From Alopecurus myosuroides (lineage: Eukaryota; Streptophyta; Magnoliopsida; Poales; Poaceae), in assembly GCA_028641055.1 (NCBI GenBank), contig CM054061.1, positions 32,650,333 to 32,714,332 on the forward strand: 64,000 bases of DNA. The letters are read 5' to 3'. Both the position numbers and the translations under genes were made by a program. Below, piece by piece: positions 45,066 to 55,595 of this stretch (position 1 is the first letter of the stretch; each line of letters begins with the position of its first letter). The notes beneath the pieces are model-generated. The model did no database searches and was not told where the DNA came from. It worked only from the letters and a program-made list of their open reading frames with translations.

Positions 45066-47060
45066 AAAATATGTCTAACGTGTTCCACTTTACGAGAAAA
45101 TGGCTCTACCATTTGTCACTTCTGTTGTCACACCCCATTTTTTGGATTCTTGGACTATGCTCAAGAAGACAAAAATTAGGGCCAACAAAATTTTTTTATA
45201 ACAGCATGATTCTTTGAACTAACATATGTTTGTGATATAAAACATATTTGCAACACAAGTTTTGTTTCTATATAAAACCAATACCATATGTCTCTGAAAA
45301 ATATTCCTATTTATTTTTCCCTGATGTTTTTCCTATTATTACTTGAGTGGATTTTTATTCCAAGACTTTGATCATTCTTGTTTGCATCTTAAAACAAACT
45401 TTTAACATTGTTGGATCCAAGCAAACAAGTTTTCAAAATGAATTATGAAAGCTTTCTTTTAAGTTTTCTATGGAAAACAATCTCTGAAAAATAATCCAAG
45501 TACCTGATTTCTACCATTGTTTTCACCAAGCTATAAATTATTATTTTATGATTTATTGACATTTAATTAATCCTTGATATATGTACTACAAACCCATAAG
45601 CTCACTATTATTTTTGGGGAAATAAAAACTATCTTTTGCTTGTTATTTTTGTGGTATAAAATTAAGGCAGAATAAGGCAGTTTTGAGAAACAGATAAAAA
45701 CAATAAGTATACCTTTTTCCACATTGTTTCCATGGCCTTAAATTATTTCAAAATTATTGTTAGAAGTTGTTTATGATAGTATATAACATGGTTGACAAAT
45801 CCAAACTTTGAAAACCAATTTTGGAAAGCAATGGAACCTTCAAAACAAACTCAACTTTTTCAAATTTCTGTCTGTTTTCAGCACTTAGAAAATTTATGTG
45901 TCCTAAAGACTGAATTTTCTGAATTTTTCAGTGAACAGTCTAGGATACACTTTTGCATTTTAGTTTTCTTGATGTTTCTTTGAATTTTTGGAAGCATGGC
46001 CAAGCCTAGTGTGTTGACCATAGTATCTACTCGAACCAGAGCCCTTGACCCTGCTTCTAGAAGCCTTGGATGCTAAGAAAAAGGAGAGAGAAGAATGATG
46101 ACTAGGACAGATATGGGCATCACATGTGTTGACCTTTTTAACCTTGCCACTTGCCCCACTTGCTCTCTATGGCCTGGATAAACCTTGCCCACTCGTGGCC
46201 TTGACCAAGGGCACCATTGCTCACAAGTGGAAATGACTAAAACCCCCTGGGCACCCCAATGCCAATGGTTGGCATCTACCCAAAGTGACCACCTTGCCCT
46301 CAACTTTTTCCCCTCAGCTATAAAAGTCCAGAGGACCTCTCCTTGTGCCCTGCACCTCCCACACTCCCTCTCTAGCTCTTCCAATCGAGATCCATCCCCT
46401 GCCCTAGCCCTAAAGCCCCCCCGAGCTCGAGCTCTAGCCGCTGGTGACCGCCACGGCCACGGCGAAGCCCTGCCCGAGCCACTCCATACCAGCCCCTCCC
46501 ACCGCCCTGGAACGAACCCCCATGTTCCCCTGAGCCTCCCAGACACGTTCCCGAGCCCCCTAACCACCGGAGACGCCGCCGTCCACGGGCGCCGCCGCGG
46601 ACGTCTGCCGCGTTCCACCGCGTGGGGCCACGCCGCGTGTCGCCGTCGCCGCCCCTCAGCGCCCCTGCACCCCTACAACACCACCGAGGGCCTGCATCCC
46701 TTCCCCGAGCTTCCCACGGTGAGATACGGCCGCCACCATTTTCCTCCTATTCGGATAGAGAGAGAGAAGGTCGGGGGGAGGAAGACGCGCCAGCGTCGTT
46801 CGATCTGAGATCGACGGCCGCACTTAAACGGCCCCTTTACCCGCGCCCGCGCGCTCGCCTGGCTGCGCTGGGCCGCGCTCGCGCCTAGCTGGGCCGCAGC
46901 TGCAGTGAAACCGGCCCCCGTGCTGTTTCTTCTTAATCTTTTCACGATTAACAAAACTGCTGCTTTTACTTTGGACTTGGTAAAAATACTAAAACTGTGA
47001 AATAAAATCTGCAAATATTCATGGATCCTAAGATATAAAACCTAAACCATACAAAATTTG

Positions 47061-47947
47061 TGTCGGGGAGTAACCCCCGAGTAGGGTAAAGGCAAGTGAT
47101 AAAGGCAGAAGTCAGAATGGAAGTTTGCCCGAATAGCGATTCTACCCGGTAGTTGGCTACCCGGTCGAGTGCTACTCGGTCTTGAGGAAGAATGACCAGA
47201 AGGAAGAATCAGTCAAGTTACGTCCGTGCGAGTAGAAGAGTTGGCCCGAGTAGAATTGGCGGGAACCTACTCGGGCGGAAAGTCAAAGGAGCCGTTCTGA
47301 CACAGGATCCCGCGTATCCTGGGTCCGTACTTGGCAGCATTCGAACTACTGTTCATCTGGGGCCGGTCTCCCTGACAGTGACAGCATGGAAGCAGTCGGT
47401 GGCAGGATAAGGGGGTCCCACTCTGTGTTTGGCACAGTGATACCAGTCTGTCCCCTAGTTTTGCCCAACGACTTTACAGAAGCAGCCAAGGTTAGCAACC
47501 AAAGCTGTCAGGTCGTACTCGGAGAAAGGACATGTGAACACTATGTCGACACTTGTTTAGATTTGGACGTATCCGGCTGGGCACCGTGTATATAAGGTGC
47601 CCCGCCGCCTCCTGCACGAGGCATGCTCATAGACGCTCAGTTGAAACCCTAGAAGTCCCAAGGTCTTGACCTAGTTCTACTCGGAAGGATAGAGGGGCTA
47701 GTCGGTGAACACCATTCCTTGTACTGTGAGCTACTCGGTGACAGATAGTAATACATAGAGAAAGGCAGGAGTAGGGGTTTTACCTCCTCACGAGGGCCCT
47801 GAACCTGGGTATATCGTGTTGTTTGTGTTGTGTGGATCTTACCTCACGCGGCTACTCGTCGCGTGATCCCTCCCCGGATACCTCCAGCGTCCATCGTCCC
47901 CACATCTTTAGCCATCCCATGGCATCTGCCGTGACACCACCACGACA
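47061..47947 (+). repeat. 5' LTR of the Tat-type element
   Basis: Begins TGTCGGGGAGTAACCCCCGA, itself a short inverted repeat, and ends CACCACGACA. ORFs within it are also present in the 3' LTR and are not genes. Confidence 0.97.
47589..47595 (+). promoter_or_regulatory. TATA box of the 5' LTR
   Basis: TATATAA in GTGTATATAAGGTGCC. Transcription would start about 30 bp downstream, near 47620, giving a leader of about 300 nt to the first ATG. The equivalent box in the 3' LTR is at 61862-61868. Confidence 0.7.
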
Positions 47948-48761
47948 GTTGGCGCCCACCGTGGGGCTACCAGCGGCGCTGGCTGGAGTTTCTGTTCGGA
48001 CGGGATCTACTTCGTCGGGGCGCGTGGTCTGTGGTCTTGTCCACAGGTTCGGCTCCTTCGACTTCGTCATCGACAATGCAGGTGATTTCGGCGGCAAGGC
48101 CATGCCGGAGGGCGGCACGGTGATCTCCTTCGGCTCCCACCTCGTCTACGTCGCCGTCGCCGTCGTCAACGGGTTCCCGGAGGAGGTGCTGGTGGCTGAA
48201 GACCCTCCTGCCATCATCGCTGCCCGCGGGAGGCCTACACGCTTCTCCGCGGACAGCGTTGAGGTGATGGTGGCTGGCCAGACCGTGAACGCTGGCAAGG
48301 GTGCTACGGGCGCTTCCGCCGTCGTCAACGACCCTGCTGGCTCGAGCGCTGCCGGGAAGCAGCACAAGCCCTACGAAAAGGAGAGCAACCGCATCCCTCC
48401 TCTCTCTACTACTCCGACCATACCTGCGTCCGCGGGAAGGCTTGGTATGCTGCCCCCCACTGACCTCGAGCTTTTGAGCATGAAGGAGGAGCTTGAGAGG
48501 GAGCGCCAGGCGCTTCTTGCCGAGCAGGCGGAGTTTGAGAAGATTAGGCTAGAGCTTAGTCTGGATCAGCTCGAGTACAACAAGGCACATGGCTTCACGC
48601 CAATTGTTAGGCCAACTAGCAAAGTAGGTCCTACTCGCCGCAACTTAGGCGCCGAGATGGCAACAGTTGTAGAACCGCCTAGCCAGTCAGCCACCGCAAC
48701 ACTTCCAGCAGGCCCAGATACAGCACACCCGCCAAAACGCTTAGGGCTGCAGAGGCCGTAG
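47919..48761 (+). CDS. 5' ORF / N-terminal gag part of the Tat-type element
   Basis: Starts ATGGCATCTGCC in the last 29 bp of the LTR and reads through the primer-binding site; 280 codons. The middle is rich in alanine, glycine and valine. Near 48480-48570 there is a charged coiled-coil-like stretch (MKEELERERQALLAEQAEFE). The frame ends at TAG 48759-48761, while gag continues in another frame (mod 2) that is already open by about 48722. This could be an extra N-terminal protein, as some Tat elements have, or gag with a frameshift between about 48660 and 48760. Confidence 0.6.
   Translation: MASAVTPPRQLAPTVGLPAALAGVSVRTGSTSSGRVVCGLVHRFGSFDFVIDNAGDFGGKAMPEGGTVISFGSHLVYVAVAVVNGFPEEVLVAEDPPAIIAARGRPTRFSADSVEVMVAGQTVNAGKGATGASAVVNDPAGSSAAGKQHKPYEKESNRIPPLSTTPTIPASAGRLGMLPPTDLELLSMKEELERERQALLAEQAEFEKIRLELSLDQLEYNKAHGFTPIVRPTSKVGPTRRNLGAEMATVVEPPSQSATATLPAGPDTAHPPKRLGLQRP
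47948..47966 (+). promoter_or_regulatory. Primer-binding site
   Basis: GTTGGCGCCCACCGTGGGG begins right after the LTR end, the usual place for tRNA-primed minus-strand synthesis. Confidence 0.8.
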
Positions 48762-48769
48762 CTGCTGAG

Positions 48770-51400
48770 TTGCCTCGTCTTGAGGGCGACGCGCGCATTA
48801 GGCAGCAAGAACGCCTCAATGAGTTGGTGTTGGAGGCTGCAAGGCAGAACGAGGAGTTCCGGAAGGCAAACCCGGGTGCTGGCGGCTCGCAGGTGGTGCA
48901 TTCGGGTGTGGCTAGATCTACGGATCAGGCCTCATCCCCGCACCCCAGTCGCGAGAAGGACCGCAGTCGCGCCTCGGGTGGAAACAGGCAAATGCAGGTG
49001 TATGACCCGACTGACGCCGCGAAACAGTTAGCTGTGCAGCGTCGGTCCGGCCGAGAACACAACTCTGCTGGAGCAGGCTTTCAAGCCCAAAGAGCTCAAA
49101 GCCGAACGCGAGGAGGAGATCGTCCGAGTACTTCTCGGCAACAGGCTGCTCAGCCTACTCGGCCGAGACCTCAACAGGCAGCTCCTGCTCGGCCGCGTGC
49201 GGCTGACCGAGTAGCCAACCCGGTGGAGCAGCCTGAAGCCATGGAGGAGGACAGATATGATGACGGCAACTCGGCTATGGGCCTAGCCGGGTATGACATC
49301 CAAGACCGAGTAGGAGAGCGCATGCTGGAGCCTGCAGATGTTCGTCACAAGCTGGATCGGATCAACCTGTCAGCGCGGCTAGAGAGCACGGGGCCTCCCG
49401 GTCCTGCGTGTTTTGGCCCGCGCATCATGAACGAGCCTTCCGTGAAGAACTTCCAGCTCGCGAGGGGCACCAAGTGTTACAATGGCAGCACCAAGCCGGA
49501 AGATTGGCTGAACGACTACGTCACTGCGGTTCACATCGCGAGTGGCAACAGAAGGTGGGCTGTGCGCTATGTGCCACAGATGCTAGAGGGACCGGCCCGC
49601 ACTTGGCTCAACAACTTGCCCAAGAACAGCATTAACTGCTGGCTGGATTTCTCGGAGGCGTTCATCAGCAACTTCACCAGCACGTACAAGAGGCCGAATA
49701 GGCCGCAGCAACTGTCGGCTTGCCGACAACGAGAAGACGAGACGGATCGTGAGTATCTTACTCGGTGGAGCACACTGAGGAACACCTGTGAAGGTGTGAA
49801 TGAGGCGCAGGCCATTACTTGGTTTGCGCAGGGTTGCCGACATGGCAGCATGCTGTGGCAGAGATTGCAGAGGGAAATGCCGAACACTCTGGCGGAGACT
49901 ATCAAGATTGCGGATCAGTACGCACTCGGTGATCCTACTCAGCCACTGATGGACTCCTCTGAGCCGAGAAGGAATTTCAACAACAACAAGCGCAATGAGT
50001 TCCGCAACAAGCGCCGAGTAGATACTCGGTATGATGCTGAGGAGGTCAATGCAGTGAATGTTGGAGGCAGTGGAGGCCAAAGGCAAAAACCTGCTGGAGC
50101 CTACGGGCAGAACCAGAACCAGGGCCAAGGCAACAAGAAGCCTTTTCGTACTTCTCAGCCGAGTAGCAGTAACACCGAGCAGCCGAAGAAATTTGTCTTT
50201 GATGACATGAAGGATGGTCCATGCAGCTTTCACACTCATCATCCCTCGAGGCCTGCGAACCATACTACTCGGCAGTGCGAATGGTGGGACTTAGTCAAGA
50301 GTGATGGCTTGCCTCCTCCTCCTCCTCTGCCAGCCGCAACTGCTCCTGTTCAGCCTACTCGCGCACCCGCAGCTCGGCCTCCAGTGTATCCGAGAAGAGA
50401 AAATGTGAACCAGGTGGCTTTAGGAGCCAACCAGAACTTCAACAATGAGAGGTACCGCAACAACAACAACAACTACAACCGCAACTTCAACAACAGAGGC
50501 AACAACAACAACTATCAGGGCAACAACAACAATGGCAACAATGGGGGCAATGGCTCCAATCAGTACCAAGAGCACCATGAGAGCTATATGATCTTCACTT
50601 CTGAGGCAGTCGACAAGCAGTCGCAGCACAGGCGCGCCATGGAGGTCAATGCAGTGGTTCCTGCCGTTCCTCATTACATGTACTGGTGCGACCAGGAGAT
50701 CAGGTGGTCCCGAGTGGATCATCCCAAGGTGATGCCCAACCCAGGTACTTATGCTTTGGTGCTAGATCCTACCTTCCTGGGGCCCGAGAAGAATGTGAGG
50801 TTCAGCAAGGTGCTGATCGACAACGGCAGCAGCATCAACATTGTGTACAAGGATACACTCGAGAAGCTTGGGATAACCGAGAACGCGATGCTGCCTAGCA
50901 AGACCACCTTCCATGGCATTGTGCCCGGAACCTCATGCAGCCCGATTGGCCGAGTGTGGATTGATGTGCTATTCGGTACCCAGGAGAACTGCCGCACAGA
51001 GCGCCTGCAGTTTGAGGTGGTTGACCACCAGAGCCCCTACCATGCTCTACTCGGCAGGCCTGCTCTGAGCAAGTTCATGGCTTCCACTCATGTTGCATAT
51101 CTGAAGATGAAGATCCCCGGTCCCAATGGCATCATCACGATTGCTGGCGATTACAAGAAGTCCATAGAGTGTGCTTCAGCTAGCTCCAAGCTGGCAGAGA
51201 GCATGGTGATTGAGGCCGAGAAGAAGAAGATCTATGAGGTGGTGGCTTTGGCTCAGTCCGCTCAGGCCAGTGCACAGGGTGTGCCGAGTACTCAGCACGG
51301 CACTGCTTTCCAAGCTGCCAAGGAGACAAAGAAGGTTCAGGTTGACCCCGAGTTCCCCGACCGCCTGGCCATCATTGGTTCCGGGTTGGAGGAGAAATAG
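48770..51400 (+). CDS. gag-protease
   Basis: A frame of 876 codons. No ATG lies at the beginning (the first codon given is TTG), so translation must come from the upstream frame or an internal ATG. The gag core contains FQLARGTKCYNGSTKPEDWL, RTWLNNLPKNSI, FISNFTSTYKRP and YLTRWSTLRNT. A region of asparagine-rich repeats (about 50405-50560) follows. The aspartic protease site VLIDNGSSINIVYKDTLEKLG is near 50812-50874, with the DNGSS form common in plant Gypsy elements. The frame stops at a single TAG and pol continues in exactly the same frame. Confidence 0.85.
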   Translation: MPRLEGDARIRQQERLNELVLEAARQNEEFRKANPGAGGSQVVHSGVARSTDQASSPHPSREKDRSRASGGNRQMQVYDPTDAAKQLAVQRRSGREHNSAGAGFQAQRAQSRTRGGDRPSTSRQQAAQPTRPRPQQAAPARPRAADRVANPVEQPEAMEEDRYDDGNSAMGLAGYDIQDRVGERMLEPADVRHKLDRINLSARLESTGPPGPACFGPRIMNEPSVKNFQLARGTKCYNGSTKPEDWLNDYVTAVHIASGNRRWAVRYVPQMLEGPARTWLNNLPKNSINCWLDFSEAFISNFTSTYKRPNRPQQLSACRQREDETDREYLTRWSTLRNTCEGVNEAQAITWFAQGCRHGSMLWQRLQREMPNTLAETIKIADQYALGDPTQPLMDSSEPRRNFNNNKRNEFRNKRRVDTRYDAEEVNAVNVGGSGGQRQKPAGAYGQNQNQGQGNKKPFRTSQPSSSNTEQPKKFVFDDMKDGPCSFHTHHPSRPANHTTRQCEWWDLVKSDGLPPPPPLPAATAPVQPTRAPAARPPVYPRRENVNQVALGANQNFNNERYRNNNNNYNRNFNNRGNNNNYQGNNNNGNNGGNGSNQYQEHHESYMIFTSEAVDKQSQHRRAMEVNAVVPAVPHYMYWCDQEIRWSRVDHPKVMPNPGTYALVLDPTFLGPEKNVRFSKVLIDNGSSINIVYKDTLEKLGITENAMLPSKTTFHGIVPGTSCSPIGRVWIDVLFGTQENCRTERLQFEVVDHQSPYHALLGRPALSKFMASTHVAYLKMKIPGPNGIITIAGDYKKSIECASASSKLAESMVIEAEKKKIYEVVALAQSAQASAQGVPSTQHGTAFQAAKETKKVQVDPEFPDRLAIIGSGLEEK

Positions 51401-54400
51401 GAAAGCGCGCTCATCCACTTCCTCCGTGAGAATCGGGATGTGTTTGCCTGGACCAATGAAGATCTACCAGGAGTCCCGAGGGAGTTGGTTGAGCACTCTT
51501 TGCATGTGCGTTCTGACGCCAAGCCCGTGAAGCAGGCTATGCGCCGTTTCGGGGATGAGAGAAGGAAGGCCATCGGTGATCAGATCACCAAGCTGCTGAT
51601 CAGTAATTTCATCGTGGAGGTGCTGCATCCGGATTGGCTAGCCAACCCGGTCATGGTCGAGAAGAAGAAGGAGGATCCCAAGGCTGCTACCGCATGGCGT
51701 ATGTGCGTCGACTACACCGACCTGAACAAAGCATGCCCCAAGGATCCTTTCCCGTTGCCTCGCATCGATCAGGTGATCGACTCCACTGCAGGTTGTGAAC
51801 TGTTGTCTTTCATTGATGCCTACTCTGGTTTCCACCAGATTGCACTCAACCCTGCTGATCAAATAAAGACTGCTTTCATTACCCCGTACGGGGCTTATTG
51901 CTATCGTGTCATGTGTTTTGGCTTGAGGAATGCGGGTGCAACCTATCAGAGATGCATGCAGAAATGCTTGCATGATCAGCTCGGCAAGAATGTGCAGGTG
52001 TACGTAGATGACATTGTCATCAAAACGAATAAAACACATACTCTGCTTGCCGATCTTGAGGAAACCTTTGCTAACCTACGCAAGTACAAAATGAAACTGA
52101 ATCCGAGTAAGTGCACCTTTGGTGTGCCAGCTGGAAAGCTACTCGGCTTCCTAGTTTCTAGTCGGGGCATTGAAGCCAATCCTTCAAAGATAAAAGCTAT
52201 TGAGAGCATGTCTTTGCCAAGATCACTGAAAGACGTGCAGAAGTTCACAGGTTGCTTGGCATCTCTGAGCCGTTTTCTCGGCCGAATGGGCGAGAAGGCT
52301 TTGCCTCTGTACCAGCTGATGAAGAAAAGTGACAAGTTTGTCTGGACTACGCAAGCGGACGTGGCATTCAATGAGCTGAAGGCTATGCTGGGAAGCGCTC
52401 CCATCTTGGCTAGTCCGCTACCCAAGGAGCCTATGCTGTTGTATATTACTGCGACTAACCGAGTAGTCAGCGTGGTGATTGTGGTGGAGCGAGAAGAAGA
52501 AGGCAAGAGTGTGCAGCGCCCTGTGTACTATCTGAGTGAGGTGTTGTCGAGCTCCAAGCAGAACTACCCGCATTACCAGAAGATGACCTATGGTGTGTAC
52601 CTGGGCGCCAGGAAGCTGAAGCATTATTTCCAGGAGCACCCAATCACAGTTGTGAGCTCTGCTCCCATCTCGGACATCATGGGCAACAAGGAGGCGAGTG
52701 GCCGAGTAGCAAAGTGGGCAATTGAGCTAGCCGCGTATGCTCCCACATACACGAGAAGAGAAGCCATCAAGTCTCAGGTGCTGGCGGAATTTCTTGTCGA
52801 CTGGGCCGAGATGCAGTACGAACCTCCTGCACCAGTCTCAAATTACTGGAAGATGCATTTTGATGGCTCGAAGGTGAAAGAAGGCCTTGGTGCTGGCGTC
52901 GTGCTCACGTCACCTAAGCGAGATCAACTCAAGTATGTGCTGCAAATTCATTTCAAGGCCTCCAATAATGTTGCCGAGTACGAAGCCGTGGTGCACGGCC
53001 TGCGAGTAGCCAAGGAGGTGGGCGTACAGCGCATCATATGCTATGGTGATTCCGATCTGGTGGTGCAGCAAGTCTCAGGCACTTGGGATGCTTTGGACGC
53101 CAACATGGCATCATATCGCTTCCTGGTGCAGTCTATGACTGGATTCTTCGAGGGCTGCGAGTTCCAGCACATCCATCGAGCAGAAAACGAGGCAGCCGAC
53201 GAGCTGTCCAAGTTGGGATCTTCTCGGCAGTACATCCCGGCAGGGATTGCCTTGGAGCATTTGAGGAAACCATCTATCAAGCCGTCCCCCAACTCGGAGT
53301 CTATCTTCGTTCCCTCTCTGCCAAGTGAAGAAGCTGAGCCCATGGAGATCGACTGGGAGAGTGCAGCACAGAACCCGGGGACTGCCGTTCCCTACTCGGG
53401 GACTGCCACTCCCTACTCGGGGACTGCCACTCCACACTCGGGGACTGCCGTTCCCTACTCGGGGACTGCCACTTCATACTCGGGGACTGCTGCCCTTAAT
53501 CCAGAAGCTGTGGCATTCATTGAAGAGGTTCTCGCTAATCGGTCAGGGCTTCAAAGAGCCGCACCCAATCCTGCTGCTCCTCCCATACAGCAGCAAGCGC
53601 CTGTCCCAATGGAATTGGACGAACCAGTGTTTCCTGCACGGGAGACACCGAGTTGGGCTTTGCCCATATTATCCTTTCTAAGGGACGGTACTTTGCCAGA
53701 AGAGGAAGTCACTGCAAGGCAAATTCAAAGGAGATCCAAAGGCTATGCAATAGTCCGAGATGCGCTGCACAAGAGGAGTGCCACGGGCGTGTTGCAGCGG
53801 TGTGTGAGTCCAGAGGAAGGAGAAGAGATCCTGCTAGAAATACATCAAGGAGAATGCGGGCACCACGCCTCTTCTCGGGCGTTGGTCAAGAAAGCTTTTC
53901 GGCATGGATTCTATTGGCTCACAGCCTTGCAGCAGGCTGAGGACATCGTGAGGAAGTGCAATGGCTGCCAAATGTTTGCAAGTAAGATTCACGTGCCTGC
54001 TTCCGAGTTGAAAACAATCCCTATCACATGGCCATTTGCTGTTTGGTGCTTGGATATGGTTGGCCCCTTCAAGCCAGCTAAGGGCAACATGACACATATC
54101 TTGGTCATGGTGGACAAGTTCACCAAGTGGATCGAGGTGAAGCCTATTCGGAAGTGCGATGGGGTCACAGCTGTGAGGTTTGTGAAGGATGTGATCATGA
54201 GATATGGCTACCCGCACAGCATCATCACCGACAACGGAACCAACTTCGCTGAGGGAGCCATGGTGCGATTCTGCAGAGATAAGCATATCCGACTAGACGT
54301 TGCGTCAGTCGCGCATCCGGCATCAAATGGGCAAGTGGAAAGAGCAAACGGCATGGTGCTAGCCGGAATCAAGCCAAGGCTGATTGAGCCGTTGCTGAAA

Positions 54401-54919
54401 ACACCTGGGTGTTGGCTAGAAGAGTTGCCAGCGGTGTTGTGGAGTCTAAGGACTACCCCTAATCGGTCAACCGGCTACACGCCATTCTTCTTGGTATACG
54501 GGGCTGAGGCCGTGTTGCCAATTGACTTAGAGCATGACTCCCCCCGAGTAACCCTCTACACTGAGGTGGAGGCGAGAGAAGCTCGAGAAGACGACGTTGA
54601 CCTGCTAGAAGAAGCAAGAGAGCTAACTCTGTCACGTTCGGCTGTTTACCAGCAAAACCTGCGGCGTTATCATAGCCGAAAGGTGAACCCAAGGGTTTTC
54701 CGAGAAGGAGACATGGTCCTTAGGCTTGTGCAACGCACGGCCGGGATGCACAAGTTGTCTCCTCCATGGGAAGGACCTTTCATTGTGAGCAAAGCGCTGC
54801 ACAATGATGCGTACTATCTTGTAGATGTGCGCCCATCACAAGCGAACAGGGCCGACAAGGCTGGAGAGGAAACCAAGCGTCCCTGGAATGTAGCTCTACT
54901 TCGTCGGTTTCATGCGTGA
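51401..54919 (+). CDS. Pol: reverse transcriptase, RNase H, integrase
   Basis: Continues gag in frame after TAG at 51398-51400, with no ATG of its own near the start (the first residues are ESALIHFLRENRDVFAW). Reverse transcriptase: MCVDYTDLNKACPKDPFPLP, FIDAYSGFHQI, CFGLRNAGATYQ and catalytic YVDD near 52000-52012. RNase H: MHFDGSKVKEGLGAG, AEYEAVVHGL, YGDSDLVVQQ, HRAENEAADELSKLG. Integrase: zinc motif with GHHASS and CNGC, catalytic LDMVGPFKPAKG, ITDNGTNF and NGQVERANG. A GPF-type tail (PPWEGPFIVSKALHNDAYYL) follows and no chromodomain is seen. All main catalytic residues I can check are present. Between RNase H and integrase lies a 21-bp tandem repeat. Confidence 0.92.
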   Translation, partial: ESALIHFLRENRDVFAWTNEDLPGVPRELVEHSLHVRSDAKPVKQAMRRFGDERRKAIGDQITKLLISNFIVEVLHPDWLANPVMVEKKKEDPKAATAWRMCVDYTDLNKACPKDPFPLPRIDQVIDSTAGCELLSFIDAYSGFHQIALNPADQIKTAFITPYGAYCYRVMCFGLRNAGATYQRCMQKCLHDQLGKNVQVYVDDIVIKTNKTHTLLADLEETFANLRKYKMKLNPSKCTFGVPAGKLLGFLVSSRGIEANPSKIKAIESMSLPRSLKDVQKFTGCLASLSRFLGRMGEKALPLYQLMKKSDKFVWTTQADVAFNELKAMLGSAPILASPLPKEPMLLYITATNRVVSVVIVVEREEEGKSVQRPVYYLSEVLSSSKQNYPHYQKMTYGVYLGARKLKHYFQEHPITVVSSAPISDIMGNKEASGRVAKWAIELAAYAPTYTRREAIKSQVLAEFLVDWAEMQYEPPAPVSNYWKMHFDGSKVKEGLGAGVVLTSPKRDQLKYVLQIHFKASNNVAEYEAVVHGLRVAKEVGVQRIICYGDSDLVVQQVSGTWDALDANMASYRFLVQSMTGFFEGCEFQHIHRAENEAADELSKLGSSRQYIPAGIALEHLRKPSIKPSPNSESIFVPSLPSEEAEPMEIDWESAAQNPGTAVPYSGTATPYSGTATPHSGTAVPYSGTATSYSGTAALNPEAVAFIEEVLANRSGLQRAAPNPAAPPIQQQAPVPMELDEPVFPARETPSWALPILSFLRDGTLPEEEVTARQIQRRSKGYAIVRDALHKRSATGVLQRCVSPEEGEEILLEIHQGECGHHASSRALVKKAFRHGFYWLTALQQAEDIVRKCNGCQMFASKIHVPASELKTIPITWPFAVWCLDMVGPFKPAKGNMTHILVMVDKFTKWIEVKPIRKCDGVTAVRFVKDVIMRYGYPHSIITDNGTNFAEGAMVRFCRDKHIRLDVASVAHPASNGQVERANGMVLAGIKPRLIEPLLKTPGCWLEELPAVLWSLRTTPNRSTGYTPFFLVYGAEAVLPIDLEHDSPRVTLYTEVEAREAREDDVDLLEEARELTLSRSAVYQQNLRRYHSRKVNPRVFREGDMVLRLVQRTAGMHKLSPPWEGPFIVSKALHNDAYYLVDVRPSQANRADKAGEETKRPWNVALLRRFHA
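53377..53491 (+). repeat. 21-bp in-frame tandem repeat in pol
   Basis: Five copies and a partial sixth of GGGGACTGCC-A-TCCCTACTC-type units, encoding repeats of the heptapeptide PYSGTAT. It lies in the RNase H-integrase linker. Each unit carries CTCGGGGACT, which resembles the tract beside the 3' LTR. Confidence 0.92.
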
Positions 54920-55595
54920 GCAAAGATGTGTATGTACTCTCTTAACCGAGTTGAAACTCTACTCTGCAATCTAAAATTGTTCTCGGGGGCTGCCCTCGCC
55001 CAAGTTGGTTCTAAGTGTTTTTACTCGGCCTTCCTGTTTTCTTACTCGGTTGCTTCACTTCGAAACTCTTAAGCATGTTGAGTACTGTGGTTAAACCTAT
55101 ATGCCAACTCTTCGACTTTGCTGCTGTCCGAAACCCGGCTTCATGGCAAGCAAGAGAACAAGCAAAAGGTCAATGAGCACAGGAAAAATCGCTAAGGAAG
55201 AAAGAGTGCGGGAACCGAGTAGAGTATTAGTTACTTTTGTTCTCTGTCTTGTCTGTGCGGCTGAGTGGTGGGCGGCGTTACTATGTTTGTTTCTAAGCGG
55301 CTAAGTATTTGCAACTCTACTTTTCAAATCTTGTGACTCGAAAACCAACAAAGCAACAAGTTGCAGGTAGAGCAGAGACGAGAAGGGAGAGTGAATAAGA
55401 AAGGTTACTCGGGGACTCGCATGGAAACGCAACTCGACATTGAGTCAGAGTTGCTCAAAATGACTAATATCAAATAAAACTGAGTGGGCATAAAAACTGA
55501 GTAGCAAGCGAAAACAAATATTGTTTGATACATATGCTCCCGGCATCCCGGGGATCTGATAAATGTTCAAGATTGAAAAAAGATTGCAGGTTGCA
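54920..55595. other. Spacer between the converging pol and antisense genes
   Basis: 676 bp with TTCTCGGGGGCTGCC at 54980 and TACTCGGGGACTCG at 55406. It would hold the 3' ends of both transcripts, which converge here. No further gene. Confidence 0.6.

Noticed and set aside
47192..47595. Two small ORFs conserved between 47.2 and 61.5 kb
   Set aside because: They are LTR sequence; identity reflects the two LTR copies, not coding conservation.
53325..53681. ORF in another frame over the pol repeat
   Set aside because: Arises from the 21-bp repeat being open in several frames; pol frame carries the domains.
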